The notes beneath the pieces are model-generated. The model searched no databases, was not told the DNA's origin, and was given only the letters and a program-made list of their open reading frames with translations. Of a stretch of DNA of 15,027 bases, positions 7,471 to 13,732 are shown piece by piece (the first letter of the stretch is position 1; each line of letters begins with the position of its first letter). This DNA is from Erysipelotrichaceae bacterium UBA4808. GTDB taxonomy: Bacteria > Bacillota_I > Bacilli_A > Erysipelotrichales > Erysipelotrichaceae. The DNA lies in the NCBI GenBank assembly GCA_002402585.1, contig DHGC01000033.1:1-15027 (forward strand), read 5' to 3'. Made by a program: the position numbers and the translations under genes.

Positions 7471-8244
7471 ATGAACAATCATCATAAAATACCCTTTACC
7501 CGCCGTTTATCACCACTCATTTTGATTCTAAGTATCGGACTGAGCATCGCTGGCGCTTCTTTCCCGTTTATCGTGATAACCTCTTAATCGCTTCGGTATG
7601 GAAAGGCAATGACCTTGTGACACTGTTTGTCGCATGTCCACTGTTGCTTTACGCGCTCTTGAATCTAAAACAAGACTTACTTAGACTACAAGTACTTTGA
7701 GTACAACTATTTCTTTTATCTCTATGGGGTTACTTTCAATGTCTTGTTTTTTTCCATATCTTAATCTTCATTCTAAGTTTACTTAGTTTCATCTTTGGTC
7801 TTGTGGATTTGGCTTTAAGCATTAAGACAAATCTATATCTTTCACTATCAAAAAGAACTTTATTGATCTCACGTTCATTCTTAATTTTCTCCAGTAAACT
7901 TATGGCTTAGCCTGGATCGCTTTATCCATCAGTTACTGATTCACACAGACTGTACCCTTGTCCATCACTCAAACAGGCTATATAACAGGCGTGATCTTTG
8001 CGACAGATTTGATTTCTTAGTCATACCATTATTACTTTCTGCCATCTTCTTATTCAAGAAACAGCTGTTTGTATTTTATTGATGCCTATCATCTTGGCCA
8101 ATTGTGTTCTTTATCCATTGGTCTTTGTGGCTTCAGGTATCGTCGCTTATTTGTACTCACAGAGTTTAGGACGCACTGACACCGATTTATTTATTATTGG
8201 GTTTAGCTTCACTTTGGGTTCTACTTCGATTCAAGTATAAATAG
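7471..8244 (+). pseudogene. Decayed multi-pass membrane protein gene
   Basis: The start is intact: CAGGAG lies 6 bases before the ATG at 7471. The ATG frame closes after 38 codons (TAA at 7585), but reading continues coherently by switching frames: YRDNLLIASVWKGNDLVTLF from 7569 to a TGA at 7698, YNYFFYLYG from 7702 to a TAA at 7762, HILIFILSLL from 7755 to a TAG at 7908, GLAWIALSI and ITQTGYITG around 7904-8017 with stops at 7937 and 8018, then LVIPLLLSAIFLF, then ANCVLYPLVFVASG, ending LLGLASLWVLLRFKYK at the TAG at 8242. Joined, this makes a roughly 255-residue protein with about six to eight membrane helices. It resembles an uncharacterised Bacillota membrane family I recall by its YRDN, GNDLVTLF and YNY.FYL.G pattern; I give no function. 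At least five frameshifts and several stops argue for real decay, not one sequencing error. Confidence 0.8.
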
Positions 8245-8258
8245 CACTGTACTATGAT
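8230..8258 (+). promoter_or_regulatory. Possible promoter of plsY-like gene (leaderless)
   Basis: TATGAT (8253-8258) lies 17 bases after TTCAAG (8230-8235). If used, transcription would begin at about 8265, the A of the start codon. No ribosome binding site is visible before that ATG, which fits a leaderless message. The -35 is poor. Confidence 0.3.
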
Positions 8259-8264
8259 AATTTT

Positions 8265-8888
8265 ATGCAAGACATCTTTATTGTTAGCTTGATTGGTTAT
8301 TTATTTGGAAACATTCAAGCCACGTATCTCATCACGAAATATTTTAAGAAAACGGATATCCGAACTTATGGGTATGGTAATGCGGGAGCTTCGAATGTTG
8401 TGGAGTCCTTTGGGATAAAATACGGCTTGCTTGTCGCATTGATCGACATCCTTAAAGCTATCTTATCAATATTACTAATAAAGTCACTTTACTCGATAAC
8501 ATTGAGTTCCAATCCGACACTGCTCTATCTTAATGGGTTTAGCGTCATTTTAGGTCATGTATTTCCTTATCATATGAACTTCAAAGGAGGCAAAGGAACC
8601 GTATCTTTGATTGGTGTCCTCTTTGGAATCAATTTCTTCTATGGATTGCTTGGGCTGATCATCATCATTCTCGGTACTTACATTACGGATCGCGTAGCTT
8701 TAGGAACAATTGGCTTGACCCTCTATTGGATTCTTCTAACTCAATATTTAAACCTCGGTTTGAAACCTTTGTTAATCAGTATTCTCATGTGTCTCTTAAG
8801 CCTTTATCTTCATCTACCCAATTACAAACGTATCCTAAATAATACAGAAGGAAGACTCTCCAGTGTTTTAAAGAAAAAGGCCAATTGA
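8265..8888 (+). CDS. plsY: PlsY-family acyl-phosphate:glycerol-3-phosphate acyltransferase
   Basis: This 207-residue membrane protein has about five to seven hydrophobic helices and the PlsY motifs. Motif 1 reads GYGNAGASNV (36-45, usually SGNxGxTNxxR), motif 2 reads GHVFPYHMNFKGGKGT (97-112), the motif 3 region is TDRVALGT (141-148), and the C-terminal H..N..RI...TE pattern is at 183-195. PlsY transfers an acyl group from acyl-phosphate to glycerol-3-phosphate, giving lysophosphatidate, the first step of phospholipid synthesis in most Gram-positive bacteria. This copy is divergent: the motif 1 arginine is replaced (VVES) and the motif 3 serine by alanine, so it may be a paralogue with altered activity. 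Unlike its neighbours it has no Shine-Dalgarno sequence. It starts 21 bases after the decayed gene and ends in a terminator hairpin. Confidence 0.82.
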   Translation: MQDIFIVSLIGYLFGNIQATYLITKYFKKTDIRTYGYGNAGASNVVESFGIKYGLLVALIDILKAILSILLIKSLYSITLSSNPTLLYLNGFSVILGHVFPYHMNFKGGKGTVSLIGVLFGINFFYGLLGLIIIILGTYITDRVALGTIGLTLYWILLTQYLNLGLKPLLISILMCLLSLYLHLPNYKRILNNTEGRLSSVLKKKAN

Positions 8889-8898
8889 TTTGGCCTTT
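8876..8898. terminator. Bidirectional terminator between plsY and the DrrAB-type operon
   Basis: AAAGGCCAA (8876-8884) and TTGGCCTTT (8890-8898) form a 9-bp stem with a 5-base loop. The minus strand continues into a good T-rich tract; the plus strand has only the three T in the stem. The hairpin includes the plsY stop codon and reaches the stop codon of the convergent permease gene. Confidence 0.75.
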
Positions 8899-9781
8899 AT
8901 ACACGTTTGGATAAATTTTTGAATCGCAAGAAATTCAGAAGGAAGAGTAAGATGATACTGACGAAGATTCCAATATACATGAATTCAGGTGTTAAGATTC
9001 TTCCAAACACCTTCAAATCCACCCCTTGAAAATAGCGATATTCACTTAACATCTCCCCTGGTGCGTTCTTAAATACGGTATCGAGGATTGGACTTAAATA
9101 GACTTGCCTTAATAAACTTGCGCCAAGAGAAACAGGAAGAATATTGAACAAGTTTTGGACAAAGACTGGCATGATGCCCATTGGCATGTATGCGCCTGTC
9201 ACAAAGCCAATGAAGGTTCCTACCATGGAGTTGACGACACCATAAGTATTCTGTGTTTTAACCCAAGAGGCAATGTATAGACTCAATAGAGCTGAGGAGA
9301 TGATCAATAAGACGATGATGCCTAAGGATTGAAGGATTTGCTCAAAATTCAACCATGGACCGCCCTTCAGCTTAACAATCACGATGCTTAGAGCGAACAT
9401 ACATACACTGATGAAACTCGTAATGATGATGCTTGAAATTAGATACGAAAGAATCAATTGTGTTCTTTTTAGAGGTGATACTAAGAAATCATTGAGGTTC
9501 TCACCCTGTGCATCATCCACCAAACGACCCATGTTTCCAAGGGAGAGAGTGATGCTTGCAACGGCAATCAATCCCGGCAACATCCATGCGTAAACCAAGG
9601 CATCAATCTCTGGAATATCCATTTGAATCATGGAGCGAATGTTTTGAACTTGAATGTCCCCTAAAAACAAGACATACAAACCTAAGATGATGATAACGGA
9701 TAAGAACGAGAAGAATACCAATGCTTTATCTCTTAAGAAGAGACGAAGATTACGGACACTTAGTGCCATTATTTTACGCAT
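8897..9781 (-). CDS. ABC-2 type permease (DrrB-like)
   Basis: This 294-residue protein has a short cytoplasmic N-terminus ending in RNLRLFLRDK, TM1 at about 22-41, an external loop, and five further membrane segments, with the LNDFLVSPLKR stretch typical of ABC-2 permeases between TM2 and TM3. A longer-than-usual last external loop (about residues 228-262) precedes the final helix. I choose the ATG at 9781: GGGAGG abuts the alternative ATG at 9787 but lies 6 bases from 9781. That start overlaps the ATPase gene by 8 bases, the same arrangement as in the other ABC operon. With the ATPase it should form a DrrAB/NatAB-class exporter of drugs, lipids or ions; the substrate cannot be told. Its end is set by the shared terminator with plsY. 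Confidence 0.88.
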   Translation of the reverse strand: MRKIMALSVRNLRLFLRDKALVFFSFLSVIIILGLYVLFLGDIQVQNIRSMIQMDIPEIDALVYAWMLPGLIAVASITLSLGNMGRLVDDAQGENLNDFLVSPLKRTQLILSYLISSIIITSFISVCMFALSIVIVKLKGGPWLNFEQILQSLGIIVLLIISSALLSLYIASWVKTQNTYGVVNSMVGTFIGFVTGAYMPMGIMPVFVQNLFNILPVSLGASLLRQVYLSPILDTVFKNAPGEMLSEYRYFQGVDLKVFGRILTPEFMYIGIFVSIILLFLLNFLRFKNLSKRV

Positions 9782-10697
9782 GATCATCCTCCCGGATGTT
9801 TTGCCCTGTTAATGCTAAGAAGACCGTGTCCATTGTCCCTTCGACCACTTCGAATTGCTCAATCTTACTGCGATGTTCATCCAGTAATTTGAAAGCTTCT
9901 TTACTTTCTTTTAAGATGACTTCAAATCCATCATTGGTCGCATGAAAGGTATAGCCCAAAGTTTCAATGTCCTGAGCCTCAAGTGATTGGGACTTGATGC
10001 GCAATAAGGTTGGCGCATACTGTATTCTTAATTCACGTGGCGTTTTCACTTCTAAGATCTGACCATGATCGATGATGCATACACGATCACATTTAGACGC
10101 TTCTTCCATGTAGTGGGTGGTTAAGAAGATGGTCATTTTATGCTTGATACGAAGATCTTCGATGTAGGTCCATATATTGTGTCGTGTTTGTGGATCCAAA
10201 CCAGTCGTGGGTTCATCCAAGAAAAGAATCTTGGGATGATTGATCAAAGCACGTGCGATATCTGCACGTCTACGTTGTCCACCTGAAAGCTTGCCATAGG
10301 GTCGATTCAAGAATTCTTGTAAAGATAATTGTTCACTCAAATTACGAATGCGTTTCTCAATTGTAGCCGCATCCAAATCATAGAAACACGCTCTGGTATA
10401 AAGATTTTCTTTTACAGTTAAAAGCGCATCTAAAAACGATTGTTGGAATACGATTCCGATGTTGTTGCGAATCAGATCATTCTCTTCATCCAAGGTATGT
10501 TGGTTTAAAACCACTTCACCCTTGTCCTTTTTTAAAAGTGTACTAATGATATTGATTGTGGTGGACTTGCCAGCACCATTGGGACCCAGAAAAGCGAATA
10601 GCTCCCCTTCGTAGACATTCAATGTAATGTCTTTAACCGCTTCTACATTCCCATAGGATTTGGAAAGATGCGAGATCTTGATGATTTCGTTTTTCAT
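9774..10697 (-). CDS. ABC exporter ATPase (DrrA-like)
   Basis: This 307-residue protein has a complete ATPase domain: Walker A GPNGAGKST (38-46), Q85 in VFQQ, signature LSGGQ (137-141), Walker B ILFLDE (157-162) and H195 in TTHY. About 85 residues beyond residue 220 form the C-terminal extension usual in DrrA/CcmA-type ATPases, ending near a VEGTMDTVFLALTG stretch that is typical of the daunorubicin-resistance subfamily. It powers the permease encoded just downstream. The ATG at 10697 has no Shine-Dalgarno sequence; instead a consensus -10 ends 9 bases before it, so the message is probably leaderless or nearly so. An ATG at 10701 is in another frame and quickly closes. Two tandem 10-base repeats lie upstream of the -35. 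Confidence 0.93.
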   Translation of the reverse strand: MKNEIIKISHLSKSYGNVEAVKDITLNVYEGELFAFLGPNGAGKSTTINIISTLLKKDKGEVVLNQHTLDEENDLIRNNIGIVFQQSFLDALLTVKENLYTRACFYDLDAATIEKRIRNLSEQLSLQEFLNRPYGKLSGGQRRRADIARALINHPKILFLDEPTTGLDPQTRHNIWTYIEDLRIKHKMTIFLTTHYMEEASKCDRVCIIDHGQILEVKTPRELRIQYAPTLLRIKSQSLEAQDIETLGYTFHATNDGFEVILKESKEAFKLLDEHRSKIEQFEVVEGTMDTVFLALTGQNIREDDHA

Positions 10698-10706
10698 TCA
10701 TTTACT

Positions 10707-10734
10707 ATTATATAACCTTCACAAGTTGTTTCAA
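10707..10734 (-). promoter_or_regulatory. Strong promoter of the DrrAB-type operon, near-leaderless start
   Basis: Minus-strand TTGAAA (10734-10729) and TATAAT (10712-10707) are 16 bases apart, matching consensus at 5 and 6 of 6 positions. Initiation about 7 bases downstream is at 10700, only 3 bases from the ATG at 10697. Confidence 0.7.
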
Positions 10735-10735
10735 G

Positions 10736-10760
10736 TTAAGAATGATTAAGAATGATTAAC
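10736..10760. repeat. Tandem 10-base repeat upstream of the DrrAB promoter
   Basis: TTAAGAATGA occurs at 10736-10745 and 10746-10755, followed by a partial third copy TTAAC (10756-10760). It starts 2 bases beyond the -35 hexamer. The 10-base period puts the units on one helix face, as for an activator or repressor array; an UP-element role is the alternative. Confidence 0.55.
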
Positions 10761-10806
10761 GCGATTCATTTTTAATGCATTCACATAATCCTTAGCCTAA
10801 AGCCCT

Positions 10807-10826
10807 AAAAAAGACACCGAAGTGTC
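10807..10826 (-). terminator. Intrinsic terminator with TTCG loop
   Basis: On the minus strand GACAC-TTCG-GTGTC is followed by six T. The stable UUCG-type tetraloop closes a 5-bp stem, and the hydrolase stop codon overlaps the start of the hairpin. It ends the EamA-hydrolase transcript. Confidence 0.85.
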
Positions 10827-11376
10827 AAATCAATTCGATGCCTGCGTTCTGCATCAAGCTTAAAGCTTGCGTATGGAATGTTTCTTTATCATGATTTGGT
10901 GATCCAAAGGTATCCACCGCTGCTTGCACAACTTTGATATTCATAGCCTTCCCAATTGTCTGTGTATAGGTCTTAAGACTTTGTGTGAATTGGAGGACAC
11001 AAATATCTGTACAACAGCCCACAACCGTCACTTCTTTTAAATCAGGATTATTTATGAGGTAGTTTTGAAAATCTGGTGCGAAGAAACCATTGGTCGTATC
11101 TTTTTCAACCTTGATCATTCTATCTTCAAACACCTTCAGTTCAGGAATCAGATCACTCTCTGATGTATCTTTTAAACAATGCGGAGGATAGGATTTGAAT
11201 TCCAATGAATCCAAGGTATGTGTATCTTGAAAGGATAAGACATCATTCCCCTCATCCATATGTTTCTGGATGACTTTGATGGTCTCTGGTACAATTGCTT
11301 GAATGCTTTTATCCGCTAATGGTCCTTCATTGATGAAGCCATTGATCATATCCACTACGACACAAATTTCTTTCAT
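10825..11376 (-). CDS. Isochorismatase-family cysteine hydrolase, nicotinamidase-like
   Basis: This 183-residue cytoplasmic enzyme has the family triad: D9 in VVDMINGF, K92 in VEKDTTNGF and C126 in VVGCCTDICV. A D51-x-H53 pair with H66 in YPPHC matches the metal site of PncA-type nicotinamidases, which makes amide hydrolysis of nicotinamide to nicotinate (NAD salvage) the leading guess. Other members hydrolyse different amides or isochorismate, so no symbol is given. The ATG at 11376 follows the EamA stop codon after one base, with GAAAGGGAAG as the ribosome site inside the transporter gene, so expression should be coupled. A TTCG-loop terminator follows directly. Confidence 0.85.
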   Translation of the reverse strand: MKEICVVVDMINGFINEGPLADKSIQAIVPETIKVIQKHMDEGNDVLSFQDTHTLDSLEFKSYPPHCLKDTSESDLIPELKVFEDRMIKVEKDTTNGFFAPDFQNYLINNPDLKEVTVVGCCTDICVLQFTQSLKTYTQTIGKAMNIKVVQAAVDTFGSPNHDKETFHTQALSLMQNAGIELI

Positions 11377-11377
11377 A

Positions 11378-12277
11378 TTACTTCCCTTTCTTAAACGTCA
11401 AGATGATGACGGCAATAACAATCAGAATCGATGCAAAGAGTGCTTGCGTGCTCAAGCGTTCATTCGCAAAGAACCAACCCAAGCTCAAGGCTACGACAGG
11501 ATTTACAAAGGCATTGGTTGAGGCGAGTGTTGGATTCACTTGTTTCAATAACCAGATATATGCGGTATATGCCAAGATCGATCCAAAGAAAATCAGATAG
11601 AACATTGCCAAAAGCGCTTTGGGTGTAATGGCAAGCCAAGCTACCGTCTGAGCTTCTTGAAGACTCAATGAAAGCATAAACAATAACATTCCACCCGTCA
11701 ACATCTGTATAGAAACACTATAGAAAGACGATTTAGGCATCGCCTGATTGCGTGAGAAGAGCGAACCAAAGGACCAGGACAAGGATGCGATCAAAAGAAT
11801 GATGATGCCAAGCAAATCAATGTTTTGGCTCGTATCTTGACCCTGAAACGCCATCAATGCAATCCCTAAGATCCCTAAAGATAACGCAAGTGTTTCCCAA
11901 ATGCCTGGGCGTTTACGATCATTCCCTACCCAATTCAATAAACTGATCCAAATCGGAACAGCTGCGATGATCAGGCTAGCGATGGATGAAGGAACACGTA
12001 CCTCCGCAAACGCGACCAAGCCATTCCCTCCAACAAGTAATAAAGTCCCAACAATGGCCGCATTACGAATCTCATTGAACTTTGGAAAAGTTTCCTTTTT
12101 GAAATAAGCAATGCTTGTTAGAATCACACCTGCTGTGAAATGCCGTATCCCTGCCATGATAAAGGGTGGAAAGGATTCCAAAGCAAATTTCATCCCAAGA
12201 TAAGTACCACCCCAGAAAACATAAACGGCAAAAAAAGCAAGGATGATCAGTGTTTTAGTTTGTTTGGCGTTGCGCAT
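11378..12277 (-). CDS. EamA/DMT-family exporter, YedA-like
   Basis: This 299-residue protein has ten predicted membrane helices made of two EamA repeats (about 10-140 and 155-296). The first contains FWGGTYLGMKFALES and PPFIMAGIRH; the second contains FGSILAYTAYIWLL and TNAFVNPVVAL, both typical of the drug/metabolite exporters like E. coli YedA. Members export amino acids, purines or other metabolites; the substrate here is not visible. AGAGG lies about 7 bases before the ATG at 12277. Transcription probably starts from an extended -10 at 12301-12309. The tight link with the cysteine hydrolase suggests a shared metabolite, for example a product or precursor of an amide hydrolysed in the cell, but this is inference. 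Confidence 0.9.
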   Translation of the reverse strand: MRNAKQTKTLIILAFFAVYVFWGGTYLGMKFALESFPPFIMAGIRHFTAGVILTSIAYFKKETFPKFNEIRNAAIVGTLLLVGGNGLVAFAEVRVPSSIASLIIAAVPIWISLLNWVGNDRKRPGIWETLALSLGILGIALMAFQGQDTSQNIDLLGIIILLIASLSWSFGSLFSRNQAMPKSSFYSVSIQMLTGGMLLFMLSLSLQEAQTVAWLAITPKALLAMFYLIFFGSILAYTAYIWLLKQVNPTLASTNAFVNPVVALSLGWFFANERLSTQALFASILIVIAVIILTFKKGK

Positions 12278-12300
12278 AAGTGAACCTCTAAATAAATTCG

Positions 12301-12309
12301 ATTATAACA
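12301..12309 (-). promoter_or_regulatory. Extended -10 promoter of the EamA-hydrolase pair
   Basis: The minus strand reads TGTTATAAT: a TGn extension with a consensus -10 hexamer (12306-12301), about 24 bases before the start codon. A TTGAAA lies 20 bases upstream, too far for a standard -35. Confidence 0.6.
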
Positions 12310-12402
12310 CAGTTCGAAAACTTAGATTTCAATAAAATGCCTATCCATTAATACATAATCACGCATGCGTCTAGGTCTCACAGCAAAAGTACAGAGCACG
12401 CT

Positions 12403-12795
12403 CTATTTCTGGTCAAAATCTTTAAGTTGGATATTCAGTGCAGTCACAGAGATTTGAAGCTCCATTAAAAGTAAAACCAATGAAACAAGTAACAAGACCA
12501 CACTGAACGCAAACATCGTCTGTGCAAATTGACTTTGTTCAAGTAAAATGAGAAGTAAGCTCAAGACACTGAAGAAAAAGCTCAGACCACCGAAAACCTG
12601 CATATTGCGTATGATGCGCATGCGTTTGCGAAGATTGACCAATTGTGCGAACGTGATATCAGAGGGTTGGTTGGTATGCAGGGCATAAAGCTCACGAATC
12701 AGATTCGCGATGACCACGAAGCGATTGGTGTAGGCCAGCATCAACAACGAGATGGCTGAGAATAATAATGTAGGTGTTTGTAGTGTGAATTCCAT
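12403..12795 (-). CDS. DUF2721 family membrane protein
   Basis: This 130-residue protein has three hydrophobic helices: about 5-27, 66-88 and 92-115. Between the first two lies a basic cytoplasmic segment with LVNLRKRMRIIRNMQ, and the end holds the ELQISVTALNIQL pattern, both characteristic of DUF2721. The family is widespread in bacteria with no assigned function. The ATG at 12795 is chosen because AGGAGG lies 4 bases upstream; a reading from 12861 would add 22 residues without homology and cross the promoter. It is divergent from proC. A perfect dyad at 12802-12818 overlaps its -10 and predicted transcription start. After the stop there is only a weak short hairpin. Confidence 0.85.
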   Translation of the reverse strand: MEFTLQTPTLLFSAISLLMLAYTNRFVVIANLIRELYALHTNQPSDITFAQLVNLRKRMRIIRNMQVFGGLSFFFSVLSLLLILLEQSQFAQTMFAFSVVLLLVSLVLLLMELQISVTALNIQLKDFDQK

Positions 12796-12801
12796 AAGAC
12801 C

Positions 12802-12818
12802 TCCTAGGTGTCCTAGGA
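12802..12818. promoter_or_regulatory. Perfect dyad at DUF2721 transcription start (operator-like)
   Basis: TCCTAGG-TGT-CCTAGGA is a perfect 7+3+7 inverted repeat that spans part of the -10 and the expected +1 of the minus-strand promoter and touches the Shine-Dalgarno sequence. This is a typical repressor position; the binding protein is unknown. Confidence 0.5.
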
Positions 12819-12843
12819 TAGCGAAGTTACGATGAGAGTTCAA
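12815..12843 (-). promoter_or_regulatory. Promoter of the DUF2721 gene
   Basis: Minus-strand TTGAAC (12843-12838) and TATCCT (12820-12815) are separated by 17 bases, each matching consensus at 4 of 6 positions. Start would be near 12808, 13 bases before the ATG. Confidence 0.45.
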
Positions 12844-12847
12844 GTAA

Positions 12848-12862
12848 GATGCATAGTGCATC
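12848..12862. repeat. Inverted repeat GATGCA-TAG-TGCATC in the proC leader
   Basis: This perfect 6+3+6 dyad lies 5 bases before the proC ribosome binding site (AAGGAG, 12868-12873) and 4 bases beyond the DUF2721 -35. It could be an operator for either gene or a small leader hairpin. No convincing proC promoter is visible apart from a -10-like TAAGAT at 12845-12850. Confidence 0.4.
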
Positions 12863-12880
12863 CTGGCAAGGAGAATTGAT

Positions 12881-13681
12881 ATGAAGATCAGTTTTATCGG
12901 TGCAGGTAATATGACCCAAGCTTTTCTAAAAGGACTGGACCGTTCTTTCTTTGAACATGAAGTCTGGGTAAGTAATCGCAGTCAGGCTAAATTTGATATG
13001 TTAGATTATCCAAACATCACCACTAGCTTGGATAACCACAAGGCTATCCAGAATGCGGACATCATAATTCTTGCAATCAAGCCCCAACAGATGTTTGAAC
13101 TACTTGAAGCATCACGTATGGATATCAAATCGAATGCGATCGTCATCAGTCTGGCGGCAGGTCTAAGCATGCGTCAACTTGAACGATGGATGTTTCCAGA
13201 AGTAAAGCTGATTCGCTTCATGCCCAATACCGCAATCGCATTAGGCATCGGATCGATTGCTGTTTGTAATAATCAAAATGTCGATGCTTCTGAGTTGATT
13301 TTAGTTAAGGAATTATTTAAACCGTGTGGAAGTCTTATTGATATCGATGAAAACCAATTTGAATTGTTTATCGCCGCATCTGGTTCAGGTATCGCTTTTG
13401 TTTATCAAATCATGGAAAGCTATATTCAAATAATGAAAGAATTGGGATTGAATGAAGCACAAGCGAAATCAATGATCATAGATACATTTATTGCGGCAAG
13501 TTCGATGGCAAAGATCAATCCAGATTTAGAGGATTTGATGAACCGTGTCGCCTCAAAAGGTGGAACCACAATTGAAGGTTTAAACGTTCTACGAGCATCA
13601 AAATTAAACGATATCTTAATGGATATGTGTCAAAAAACAATTCATCGTTCGCAACAACTCAGTGAAGAACTTCAAAAGTGA
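12881..13681 (+). CDS. proC: Pyrroline-5-carboxylate reductase
   Basis: This 266-residue cytoplasmic enzyme reduces 1-pyrroline-5-carboxylate to L-proline with NAD(P)H, the last step of proline synthesis. It has the Rossmann motif GAGNM (7-11), the IKPQ segment (66-69), RFMPNT (112-117), SGSGIAF (167-173; usually SGSGPAY) and the C-terminal SKGGTT (225-230) of the dimer domain. The length is standard for the family. AAGGAG lies 7 bases before the ATG. The SGSGPAY Pro-to-Ile and Tyr-to-Phe changes are unusual but leave the fold motif recognisable. No glutamate kinase (proB) or proA genes are in the window, so P5C would come from elsewhere. A strong terminator overlaps its stop codon. Confidence 0.95.
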   Translation: MKISFIGAGNMTQAFLKGLDRSFFEHEVWVSNRSQAKFDMLDYPNITTSLDNHKAIQNADIIILAIKPQQMFELLEASRMDIKSNAIVISLAAGLSMRQLERWMFPEVKLIRFMPNTAIALGIGSIAVCNNQNVDASELILVKELFKPCGSLIDIDENQFELFIAASGSGIAFVYQIMESYIQIMKELGLNEAQAKSMIIDTFIAASSMAKINPDLEDLMNRVASKGGTTIEGLNVLRASKLNDILMDMCQKTIHRSQQLSEELQK

Positions 13682-13701
13682 TTGAAGTTCTTCTTTTTTT
13701 T
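13664..13701 (+). terminator. Strong intrinsic terminator of proC
   Basis: GAAGAACTTC (13664-13673) and GAAGTTCTTC (13684-13693) form a perfect 10-bp stem around a 10-base loop that contains the proC stop codon; eight T follow. It separates proC from azlC, although only 40 bases remain before the azlC start. Confidence 0.9.
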
Positions 13702-13732
13702 GTTAAACTTAACTCTAAAAGGTGGTGGGTCC

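Noticed and set aside
7471..8244. Recoding of UGA as Trp or programmed frameshifting to express the broken gene
   Set aside because: UAA and UAG stops also interrupt it, several shifts are needed, and intact genes here use UGA as stop.
12361..12370. Palindrome ACGCATGCGT downstream of DUF2721
   Set aside because: It is short, has no paired sites nearby and overlaps no promoter; chance is the simplest explanation.
12390..12406. AGAGC-type hairpin as a DUF2721 terminator
   Set aside because: The stem is only about 4 bp with a tight loop and no proper T-run, so I do not call it.
13682..13732. Upstream TTG start for azlC
   Set aside because: The extra residues would come from the proC terminator hairpin and T-run, with no ribosome binding site; GTG at 13733 has one.
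13694..13732. T-box or leucine-sensing leader before azlCD
   Set aside because: The gap after the terminator is under 40 bases, too short for such a leader.
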